Positions 50,601 through 57,735 of a DNA stretch of 64,000 bases are shown here, one piece after another. The notes under the pieces were generated by a model. The model saw nothing but the letters and a program-made list of their open reading frames with translations, was not told the DNA's origin and did not search any database. How positions within the stretch are numbered: the stretch's first letter is position 1; each line of letters begins with the position of its first letter. The translations under genes were made by a program, and so were the position numbers. Source of the stretch: Candidatus Methylacidiphilum fumarolicum (GTDB taxonomy: Bacteria; Verrucomicrobiota; Verrucomicrobiia; Methylacidiphilales; Methylacidiphilaceae); NCBI RefSeq assembly GCF_949774925.1, contig NZ_OX458932.1, forward strand, positions 2,232,001-2,296,000, in the 5' to 3' direction.

Positions 50601-53156
50601 GCCCGTCATCACAATCTAAAGTCCATTTCGCTAGAAATCGAATTAGCCAAAACAACTGTTCTTACTGGAATTAGCGGATCGGGGAAATCGACCTTGGCCT
50701 TTGACGTTCTTTTTGCTGAGAGCAGGAGAAGATTTCTAGATTCTCTTTCAGGGTATGCCAGACAATTTATCCAATCTCTAGAAAAACCACAGGTTGATGA
50801 CATAGAATGTCTGCCTCCTTCCATTGCAATTGAACAGAGATCCAACAGACCAGGATCTAAGAGTACCGTCGGTACCCTTTCTGAAATCTATCCCTACCTT
50901 AGATTGCTTTTTGCCAAAACAGGCATTCCCTTTGATCCCGAGACAAAAGAAGAAGCTATACGGCAAAGTCAGGAAGATATTTTACAAGCGGTTCGCTCCA
51001 GACTCTCCTCTAAAGAAGAATACCGAATTTTAGCTCCTCTGATCAAAGAAAGAAAAGGTATTTATGTTGCGCTTGGGAAATGGGCTCAAAAAAAGGGCTA
51101 TACAGGCTTTCGCATAGATGGACAGTGGTATGATTGCCAGCAATTTCCCAGCCTTTCCCGATTTAAGAGTCATACCATTGATCTTTGGATCGAAAATGTC
51201 AACGAAACTACTTCATTTGAAGAATTAAAGAAAAATGTTGCCTTGGCTTTGAGTTTAGGAAAAGAAACGCTCATTTTATGCGACGCAAAAAACCAGCAAG
51301 ACTATCTTTTTAGTACTAAGTTTCACTGCCCTCAAAGTGGGAAAAGCTTCGATGAGCTTGATCCAAGACTATTTTCGTTCCATTCTCCCTTAGGATGGTG
51401 TCCAACCTGTCTGGGAAAGGGAACAGTGGGAGAGGAAGAGGACCAGGCAGAGCAACAGCCGATGCTTTGCCCTGAGTGTCAAGGGAAAAGACTCAACGCT
51501 CTGGCTAGATCAGTTTTTCTTCCCTGGCCATTCCAAAATACAAAACCGACCATTGACTTCCTCTGTTCGCTTCCTATTGGGGAGCTAGTCAACTATTTCC
51601 GCTCAATCGAGTCATCAGTAAAACAGAAAGAGATTGTAGAAAAAATTGTTCCAGAAATTATCAAACGACTCGAATTTATTTGTAACATAGGCCTTTACTA
51701 TTTAAGTTTGGAGCGATCCTCTCAGTCCTTATCGGCAGGAGAACTGCAGAGAATTTATTTATGTTCCCAACTCGGTTCTAATCTCAAAGGGATCCTTTAT
51801 ATCCTCGATGAACCAACCATCGGACTTCATCCAACCGAGAACCAAAAACTCCTCAATAGTCTTGAAGCGCTAAAAACTAAAGGCAATACCCTTGTTATCG
51901 TCGAACATGATACAGAGACGATGAAAAGAGCGGACAAAATCATTGATCTAGGTCCTGGAGCTGGATCAGAGGGAGGACAAGTTGTCTTTCAGGGAAATTA
52001 TCAGGCTCTCCTTTGTTCTCAAAACTCTTTGACATCCCAGTACCTCTCCAAACCAATGAAGCATCCTTGGATGGGAAGAGAACGAAGAAACTGCAAGAAG
52101 AACACAGCTTGGCTTAAGATTGAAGGGATCTGTTCAAATAATCTTTATGATTTAACAGTGGAAATACCCCTAGGTCGGCTCGTTGTCATTTGTGGCGTGA
52201 GTGGTTCAGGCAAAAGCACATTGCTTAGAGATGGCATTTTTATGGCTGTGAAAGAAGCTCTCGGTAAATCACATAGGGGCTCTACAAAAGGCTGCTGGAA
52301 GCGTCTGAGTGGCGCCGAAGCCATAAGTTCGGTTTGTTTTGTAGATCAGATGCCCATAGGCAAGAACTCTAGATCAACTCCCTTAACCTATTTAGGTTTG
52401 TTTGATAGCATTAGGGATCTTTTCTCACAAACCCCACTGGCCCGACAGCGCGGATATACTAAAAGCCGGTTTAGCTACAACTCTAAAGAAGGCAGGTGCC
52501 CGGATTGTTTAGGCAATGGGACAATTCAGATCAGTATGCCTCTGCTTCCTCTTTTTTACCTTCCTTGCGAGTCTTGTGAAGGCAAAAGGTATAATCCACA
52601 AACCCTTGAAATTCTGTATAAGGGAAAATCAATAGCTGAAGTTCTCCATATGACCGTTGCCGAAGCTTGCCATTTTTTTTCCTCTTTCGAAAAACTAAGA
52701 AAATCCTTTTCGATTCTCTGTGAAATAGGTCTTTCGTATTTATGTCTGGGGCAGCCTACTCCCACTCTTTCTGGGGGAGAGGCTCAAAGGATTAAACTAG
52801 CCAAAGAGCTCATCGCCATGGAACAAAAGCGGATTCAAAAAATGTTTGAATGGGGCGCCCAGAAAGAACCTAAAATTTTATATCTTTTGGAAGAACCGAC
52901 TATTGGGCTTCATTTAGCCGATATTGAAAAATTTCTGCATTTATGCCAAAGCTTAGTGGAGTATGGACACACGGTCGTGATTATTGAACACCATCCTGAT
53001 GTTATCGCCGAAGCCGATTATGTCATCGAACTTGGACCAGGAGCAGGGAAAGAGGGTGGTAAAATCATAGGAGCAGGAACGCCTGAAGCCTTAGCTGAAA
53101 TCCAGGATAGCCCTACAGCTCCTTTTCTCAAAGGAATAGTGGACCATTCCAAATAG
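47652..53156 (+). CDS. uvrA: Tandem (double-length) UvrA excinuclease subunit
   Basis: UvrA finds DNA damage and loads UvrB in nucleotide excision repair. It normally acts as a dimer of ~940-residue chains. This chain has 1834 residues and contains two complete UvrA copies, about 1-975 and 985-1834. Four P-loops are seen, with Lys40, Lys643, Lys1012 and Lys1521. Signature motifs LSGGE occur in three places, but the third ATPase has LSAGE. The fourth Walker B reads LLEEPTIGLH, with Glu1747 in place of the usual Asp. In both halves the first zinc pair is degraded (CPID and CPQS instead of CPxC), while other CxxC pairs (CPTC, CPRC, CPDC, CEGK-type) remain. Chlamydiae have a similar double UvrA. 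The ATG at 47652 has GGATGA before it. It probably works as a covalent dimer. Confidence 0.95.
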   Translation: MNETESIRLRKIRTHNLKAIDLDIPHKALTVITGLSGSGKSSLAFDTLFAEGQSRYIETFPPYIRQFLLRAEKPKAEAIEGILPAIAIEQDKTSANTRSTVSTMTGIADYLKLFYTRLAYPLCPQCHQKIRKSSPKTLTEFLYSAYPQKDFFICFPVRFSAHTPFKEACQLLLSQGYSKIWFENKIIRIDEEILERTGFNCQELFVVHSLQRTEPNKKTELLEIFDESFKSGKGRLMIVLLPEKECLVFSDKLICPIDNIEFEEPFPALFSFNNPKGACPTCHGFGRIIAIDYDKVIPDKTLSIAQGAIRPFQSPNFAHWQVFLERMLKKRKISLSKKISAYTAAEWDYLIHGEASEESPEILVEEDCWCGIKGFFSILEKKTYQTHIRIFLSHYRLYSQCPECSGSRFNKKTLCYKIDSGKTALSIGELLQLPINELIHTVEAVEIPAFDQAAMRIKEEIFSRLCYLNDIGLGYLTLDRTSRTLSGGETRRANLTICLGNKLTNTLFVLDEPTIGLHPKDCSRLIQLIQKLRDQGNTVVVVEHEETVIKHADYIVELGPGSGAEGGQVIYAGNLQGLCSSSSSLTGAYLSGRKTIPIPQKRRAPQSGFLEIRKATIHNLQELDVDIPLGLFVTITGVSGCGKSSLVQEIISYSLHRIQEINPPPGPFLTDRALIKGWENIEEVIEIDQSPIFKTPRSNMALYLGIWPYVKELFASTEAAQIQGLEESHFSINSGEGRCPRCLGLGYEKIEMQFLSDVFIPCSVCEGKRFQPYILAIHYHGKSLDQILRMTAKEALMFFDPQAADSSRQAILHKKISSLLALLEEVGLDYLQLGHPLNQLSGGESQRLKILGILSERLLNKKTRSHTKQRLIILDEPTTGLHIDDVKRLISLLQKLVDAANTLIVVEHNLDLILSSDWVIDLGPLGGKHGGRIIAQGPPETIAAAKESFTGIFLKEKLKASHSFLPIASSFVPSRCQSLFIRGARHHNLKSISLEIELAKTTVLTGISGSGKSTLAFDVLFAESRRRFLDSLSGYARQFIQSLEKPQVDDIECLPPSIAIEQRSNRPGSKSTVGTLSEIYPYLRLLFAKTGIPFDPETKEEAIRQSQEDILQAVRSRLSSKEEYRILAPLIKERKGIYVALGKWAQKKGYTGFRIDGQWYDCQQFPSLSRFKSHTIDLWIENVNETTSFEELKKNVALALSLGKETLILCDAKNQQDYLFSTKFHCPQSGKSFDELDPRLFSFHSPLGWCPTCLGKGTVGEEEDQAEQQPMLCPECQGKRLNALARSVFLPWPFQNTKPTIDFLCSLPIGELVNYFRSIESSVKQKEIVEKIVPEIIKRLEFICNIGLYYLSLERSSQSLSAGELQRIYLCSQLGSNLKGILYILDEPTIGLHPTENQKLLNSLEALKTKGNTLVIVEHDTETMKRADKIIDLGPGAGSEGGQVVFQGNYQALLCSQNSLTSQYLSKPMKHPWMGRERRNCKKNTAWLKIEGICSNNLYDLTVEIPLGRLVVICGVSGSGKSTLLRDGIFMAVKEALGKSHRGSTKGCWKRLSGAEAISSVCFVDQMPIGKNSRSTPLTYLGLFDSIRDLFSQTPLARQRGYTKSRFSYNSKEGRCPDCLGNGTIQISMPLLPLFYLPCESCEGKRYNPQTLEILYKGKSIAEVLHMTVAEACHFFSSFEKLRKSFSILCEIGLSYLCLGQPTPTLSGGEAQRIKLAKELIAMEQKRIQKMFEWGAQKEPKILYLLEEPTIGLHLADIEKFLHLCQSLVEYGHTVVIIEHHPDVIAEADYVIELGPGAGKEGGKIIGAGTPEALAEIQDSPTAPFLKGIVDHSK

Positions 53157-53224
53157 ACTTTAAAAAGTGTGAAAAACCAAAAAGAAGATTCCTAAAAAAT
53201 CGATTTTTAAGATAAAACATAAGC

Positions 53225-54844
53225 ATGACAACTACCCAATATCTCGCTCGACAACTTCTGGCCCACAAGGTCCAACATGTATTTGGGGTGCCTGGAGACT
53301 ATTCGCTAAAAATTCTTGATACATTTATCAAAGAAGGTCTACAGATCATTAATACTTGTGATGAACAAGGAGCTGGTTTTGCTGCGGACGCTTACGCTAG
53401 ACTCAATGGGCTAAGCGCTGTTTGCATCACTTACTGTGTAGGAGGGCTCAAAGTCACCAATCCAATAGCAGAAGCATATGCGGAAAAATCGCCCGTGCTT
53501 GTCATCAGCGGAGCCCCAGGCATAAGTGAAAGGAAAAAAGATCCCCTCCTCCATCATAAGGTAAAAGATTTCAACACCCAGTTGAAGGTTTTTGAAGCGT
53601 TGACTGTGTTTGCAGCCATTTTAGAAAATCCTCGGGACATTGGTGAGCAGATCCTAAGAGCCATTCAGCTGGCACTTCAATACAAAAGACCCGCCTACTT
53701 AGAAATTCCTAGAGATATGGCAAGCGCTGAAATAGCTATTCCAGACGAAATATCTTTTTCGGGAGATACTCATTCCGATCTAAAGGCTTTGGAGGAAGCT
53801 CTAACGGAAGCAAAGCAAATGATAGAAGCTGCCGCCCAGCCGCTAATTCTAGCAGATGTTGAAATTCAGAGATTTGGTCTGCAAAAGGAGCTCGAGCAGC
53901 TAACCAATACAACTGGCATTCCCGTAAGCGCCACCCTATTAGGCAAATCAGTTATAGCTGAAACCCATCCTCATTATATCGGCGTTTATGAAGGAGCCAC
54001 AGGAAGCGAAGAAGTGTGCGCTTTTTTTGAAAAAAGCGACTGTCTGATCCTCCTGGGAGTGTTCATGACCGATATTACTTTAGGCTCAACACGATCGGTG
54101 TTAGATATGGGCAAATGTATCTATGCGACAAGCGAAAAACTAATGATCCGTCACCATACCTTTGAAGATGTTCGCTTTGAAGACTTCGTCCGAGGCCTTT
54201 TGTCTTTAAACATTCGAAAAACACTCCCTCAGCATCTGCCCCATCCTTCCATCTCTTCCATCGATCAGATCGATGAAAATCAAAGAGTATCAGTCAACTC
54301 TTTTTTTACAATCGTCAACGCATTTTTATCTTCTCAAACTGTTGTCATTGCTGATGTTGGCGAGTCGCTTTTTGGTTCCATAGATCTGGTTATCCATGAA
54401 AGCACTGAATTCATCAGTCCCGCCTACTATGCTTCTGTTGGATTTTCTATTCCTGCTGCTATAGGAGCAGCATTAGCAAAGCCTCATCTTATTCCTTTTG
54501 TCATCTGTGGTGATGGTGCTTTTCAAATGACAGGCATTGAGCTTTCTACTACCTGCCGATATAAGCTCCATCCCATTATCCTGTTGTTGAACAATAGTGG
54601 ATATTCTACTGAACGGATTTTTCTAGATGGACCCTTCAACGACTTAGTGAATTGGAATTATAGCAAAATTACTGAGTTGTTGGGCTGTGGAAGATCTTGC
54701 GTGGTAAAAACAAATAGAGAACTGAAAAAGGCTATTGAAAGAGCCATTGTAAACAGAGATTCCTTCTGGCTTATAGAAGTTGTTATCGATGCCGCTGATC
54801 GCTCTATGGCTTTACGAAGAATGGCGCAGCGCATTATGCCCTAA
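53225..54844 (+). CDS. ThDP-dependent 2-oxo-acid decarboxylase (pyruvate/indolepyruvate decarboxylase type)
   Basis: The 539 residues have the three-domain ThDP-enzyme fold. Catalytic residues of pyruvate decarboxylase are all present: Asp25 (VPGDYSL), Glu47 (CDEQGAGFAADAYAR), the His110-His111 pair (LLHHKV) and Glu463 (GYSTERIF). The ThDP-Mg motif starts GDG at 429-431 and ends with NN in LLLNNSGYS. The product would be an aldehyde, acetaldehyde if the substrate is pyruvate. Sequence alone does not separate pyruvate, indolepyruvate, phenylpyruvate or branched-chain 2-oxo acids. It starts 68 nt after uvrA. No alcohol or aldehyde dehydrogenase is adjacent. Confidence 0.9.
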   Translation: MTTTQYLARQLLAHKVQHVFGVPGDYSLKILDTFIKEGLQIINTCDEQGAGFAADAYARLNGLSAVCITYCVGGLKVTNPIAEAYAEKSPVLVISGAPGISERKKDPLLHHKVKDFNTQLKVFEALTVFAAILENPRDIGEQILRAIQLALQYKRPAYLEIPRDMASAEIAIPDEISFSGDTHSDLKALEEALTEAKQMIEAAAQPLILADVEIQRFGLQKELEQLTNTTGIPVSATLLGKSVIAETHPHYIGVYEGATGSEEVCAFFEKSDCLILLGVFMTDITLGSTRSVLDMGKCIYATSEKLMIRHHTFEDVRFEDFVRGLLSLNIRKTLPQHLPHPSISSIDQIDENQRVSVNSFFTIVNAFLSSQTVVIADVGESLFGSIDLVIHESTEFISPAYYASVGFSIPAAIGAALAKPHLIPFVICGDGAFQMTGIELSTTCRYKLHPIILLLNNSGYSTERIFLDGPFNDLVNWNYSKITELLGCGRSCVVKTNRELKKAIERAIVNRDSFWLIEVVIDAADRSMALRRMAQRIMP

Positions 54845-54898
54845 GCAAGAAAAGGTTGGCTGAAATTTTGGCTTTTTTGAAGCATATTTCTATCTAGG

Positions 54899-55579
54899 AT
54901 GAAGATATTGATTGTGGAAGATGATCAAAAAGTCCGTAAGCATGTCAAAGGGGCTTTGCAAGCTGAAGGTTATAGCGTTGAGGAATGTGAAGATGGGGAA
55001 GAGGCCCAATGGCTTTTAGAAAATTACTCTTATGATTTAGCAATCCTTGATTTAATGTTGCCGGTAAAGGATGGCATTGGCATTGTGAAGCAGATTCGTC
55101 GAAAAGGGATCTCTATTCCCATTCTTTTTTTATCTGGCAGATCTGAAGTTAGCGACCGCGTCCATGGTTTGGATGCGGGGGCAGATGATTATTTAATCAA
55201 ACCTTTTTCAACGATAGAACTGCTTGCCAGGGTTCGGGCTCTTTTGCGCAGACGTTCTCCTATTACTCCTTCGGTCCTCAAATTCGAAGATCTGGAAATG
55301 GATCTTACCCGTAGAACGGTTTCTCGTGCTGGCCATAGCATCGAACTGACTAATAGAGAGTTTGAGCTCTTACGGCTTTTACTCGAATCAGCTCCAAACC
55401 CTGTGAATAAAGCCATCATCACCGAAAAAATTTGGGATAGATGTTTTGATTCAGAAACTGCTTTAGTGAATGTCCATATCAATCATTTAAGGCAAAAAAT
55501 TCATTTGCCAGGCTTGCCTCCCCTGCTCCATACGATTAGAGGAGTTGGTTTTACTTTAAAACATCCAACCGACAAATGA
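54899..55579 (+). CDS. OmpR-family response regulator
   Basis: The 226 residues have a receiver domain with the acidic pair in IVEDDQ, phosphoacceptor Asp51 in AILDLMLP, Ser in LFLSGRSE and Lys in LIKPFST. The winged-helix domain follows (about 128-222), with ELTNREFELLRLLLE and RGVGFTLK. The style is that of the QseB/CopR/CusR branch. The kinase gene starts one nt after the stop, so both are translationally coupled. Position before tonB and two TonB receptors suggests a link to metal or siderophore uptake; this is inference. Confidence 0.92.
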   Translation: MKILIVEDDQKVRKHVKGALQAEGYSVEECEDGEEAQWLLENYSYDLAILDLMLPVKDGIGIVKQIRRKGISIPILFLSGRSEVSDRVHGLDAGADDYLIKPFSTIELLARVRALLRRRSPITPSVLKFEDLEMDLTRRTVSRAGHSIELTNREFELLRLLLESAPNPVNKAIITEKIWDRCFDSETALVNVHINHLRQKIHLPGLPPLLHTIRGVGFTLKHPTDK

Positions 55580-55580
55580 A

Positions 55581-56552
55581 ATGGTAAGACGCTGGCATCT
55601 TTTCACTGTTATTTTTTCTTTCATTTTTCTTTTCTTATCTGCTATTTTCCATTGGATCGCTGCCGCAAAAGAAGCCCAGTTTCTCCAATCTAAAGAACAT
55701 CGAAGAGAATTAGTCCGCTGGGAAGCCTCTTATGCTTTAGCAATGGTTGTTAGTTTTGGGGTTGCAGGCTATGCTCTTGCAAAATTGTTGAGTAAACCCA
55801 TTGGCCAGCTGCGTTCGGATCTCGAGCTTATTGACCCTCATAACCCATGGCAAAGAATTAAAGCCGATCGTTATCCCGAAGAATTTTTACCTCTTGTCAA
55901 TGAAATCAACAAATTGCTTTCTAAAATACAAAAGGTTGTTGAAGAGTCTGGGAAAGAAGCTGCTGAACTAGTTCATGAGCTGCGGGTACCGTTGACACTT
56001 GCAAAAATCCGATTAGAAAAATCCTTGGAAAAAATGGACCCTGAAATTGCTGAAGCGATTGAGTCTGAACTGGAGCGGCTGCAACAACATATGGAAAGAG
56101 CTATCCTTTTAACTAAAGCAGAAAAAGGTCATCTGACCATCCATTGGGAAAAAATGGAACTTGAGAAAACTACAGAGATCATTATCGAAGGCTTTAGACT
56201 TCTTTGTGAAAACGAAGGCCGTCACATACATGTGGAAAAAGAAGCTGGAATCTCCATTGAAGCCGATCCATCCTATCTCAAACAGATTCTTTATAACTTA
56301 ATGGCCAATGCCATGAAGCATGGCTTTGGAGACATTACTATACGAATGAAAAAAATCGGTGTGAACAGCGCCCAACTCTATGTTTTCAATAGAATTAAGC
56401 CAACAAAGACAAGGCCTGGCAATTTAGGGCTTGGGAAAAGAATTATTCAAGCACTCGTATCCGTTCATGGTAACATGACGATTCGCTACAAACAGCTAAA
56501 TTCTCTCTATTGTGCTAAGCTTTCCATTTATCCAAGAATAACCAAAACCTAA
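55581..56552 (+). CDS. Sensor histidine kinase with shortened ATP-binding domain
   Basis: The 323-residue kinase has two membrane helices (about 6-28 and 49-70) around a short periplasmic loop. A HAMP-like segment follows (LLSKPIGQLRSDLELID), then a HisKA domain with His132 in LVHELRVPLT, and an ATPase domain. The N box (NLMANAMKHG) is present. The G1 box, normally DxGxG, is missing: the sequence runs LYVFNRIKPTKTRPGNLGLG, going almost directly to a G2-like GLGKRI. The F box is absent as well. Either the ATP lid is very compact or the kinase activity is reduced. It partners the response regulator one nt upstream. Confidence 0.85.
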   Translation: MVRRWHLFTVIFSFIFLFLSAIFHWIAAAKEAQFLQSKEHRRELVRWEASYALAMVVSFGVAGYALAKLLSKPIGQLRSDLELIDPHNPWQRIKADRYPEEFLPLVNEINKLLSKIQKVVEESGKEAAELVHELRVPLTLAKIRLEKSLEKMDPEIAEAIESELERLQQHMERAILLTKAEKGHLTIHWEKMELEKTTEIIIEGFRLLCENEGRHIHVEKEAGISIEADPSYLKQILYNLMANAMKHGFGDITIRMKKIGVNSAQLYVFNRIKPTKTRPGNLGLGKRIIQALVSVHGNMTIRYKQLNSLYCAKLSIYPRITKT

Positions 56553-56856
56553 TCTATCTGTTGGCAACTCTTCTCAACCCTATCAAGTCCATAGTTCGTA
56601 CTGACAGAATGGCTAGAAATAGCCGTTCGACAACAATGCTATGCCCCCCAAACAATTTTCCTAGATATCATTTATTTCCATTGCTAATGTTTTTAGGCTA
56701 GTCTAATATTATTTTGCTCCCTATCCTTCAACTTTAAGAAAAATTAAACTACGGTTTTCGCTAAATTAAACTTCTACAGATTAATTTGTTCTTACAGAAA
56801 TTCTTCCTAAGGTCGAAGGAAAGAAAAAGAAATTAATAGTCGAAAGGGGGTGTCAA
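56553..56856. other. Intergenic region upstream of tonB with a direct repeat
   Basis: No gene is visible in these 304 bases. The half next to tonB is AT-rich and contains a direct repeat, AAATTAAACT, at 56741-56750 and 56763-56772. The start-to-start distance is 22 bp, about two helical turns, a spacing typical of tandem regulator sites. AAAGGGGGTG precedes the tonB ATG as a strong ribosome-binding site. Confidence 0.4.
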
Positions 56857-57558
56857 ATGATAAAAGTACTTTGGAAAAATCAAAGCAAAACATACTTTAC
56901 TGCAGAGCCGTCTTTAGCCCACGAAGAGCATGGATTATTTTCACATGCGATTGCAAAATGCCAAAATTTCGCCAATAAAATTCAGATAGATTCTGAAGTT
57001 TGGGGATGGATATTATCGGTTATTTTCCATGCCATTCTGCTTTTTGGGCTTGGATTATCTCTTATTCCTAAATCAAATTCGAATCCACCTGCGCTACCTC
57101 CATCCATGATAGAACTTGTCCCTTCGCCAGAACCGCAACAACCTCAGCCAAAAACCGAATCCCCACAGCAACCCATCATTCATCCTGATGACATGGTAAA
57201 GGCAGTTGTCCAAAAACCGAAGGCTCAGCCAATAAAAAAACCAGCACCCAAACCTCAACAGCCTGTTTCTCAGCGTGTCACTGCTATGGCCATGCCGGAT
57301 TATCTCAAAAATCCTCCGCCTATTTATCCTGAAGAAGCCAGGAAAAAGGGAGAACAAGGAGTCGTTTATATTTGGGTGAAGATATCTCCTGCCGGTACTG
57401 TTTCCTCTCTGAGCATCTATAGGAGTTCAGGATTCCATGATCTTGACTCCGCAGCTATGGATGCTGTCAAAAGATGGAGATTTCACCCGGCAATGTCTGG
57501 GAATGTCCCTGTGGAATCTCAGGCAGTTGTCCCTGTCCAGTTCCGCTTGACTAAGTAA
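56857..57558 (+). CDS. tonB: TonB family energy transducer
   Basis: TonB couples the proton-motive force sensed by ExbBD to outer-membrane receptors. The 233 residues have a long cytoplasmic N-terminus (about 45 residues), one membrane helix (WGWILSVIFHAILLFGLGL), a Pro/Gln/Lys-rich periplasmic spacer (about 70-150), and the TonB C-terminal domain: PPIYPEEARKKGEQGVVYIW, then AVKRWRFHPA. The N-terminus is longer than in E. coli TonB, and the SxxxH pattern is approximated by SVIFH. No exbB/exbD is adjacent. The gene lies upstream of two TonB-dependent receptors, its presumable clients. Confidence 0.92.
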   Translation: MIKVLWKNQSKTYFTAEPSLAHEEHGLFSHAIAKCQNFANKIQIDSEVWGWILSVIFHAILLFGLGLSLIPKSNSNPPALPPSMIELVPSPEPQQPQPKTESPQQPIIHPDDMVKAVVQKPKAQPIKKPAPKPQQPVSQRVTAMAMPDYLKNPPPIYPEEARKKGEQGVVYIWVKISPAGTVSSLSIYRSSGFHDLDSAAMDAVKRWRFHPAMSGNVPVESQAVVPVQFRLTK

Positions 57559-57629
57559 CAGGTTTTCGGCTATTTCCCGGGCAGGAGGATTGGAATTTTA
57601 GTTCAGTAGGTTGTTTGCATAAAAAAGCT

Positions 57630-57681
57630 TTCAAGAGAATAACAAAGCGCAGGTAGCGGATAAAAAAAGGTTATTCTTGAA
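57630..57681. repeat. Imperfect inverted repeat before the first receptor gene
   Basis: TTCAAGAGAATAAC at 57630-57643 is matched by GTTATTCTTGAA at 57670-57681 with a two-base bulge, separated by 26 bases. It lies between tonB and the first receptor. It could be a weak terminator, an operator or an RNA structure; no run of T follows it directly. Confidence 0.3.
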
Positions 57682-57735
57682 ATTTATCTGTCATCTCAAT
57701 GAAATGCCTTAGGCAATTTTACTTCGACCCATGTT

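Noticed and set aside
53190-53215. AAAAATCGATTTTT palindrome between uvrA and the decarboxylase gene
   Set aside because: A short AT palindrome is expected by chance here, and no T-run or conserved operator supports a terminator or binding site.
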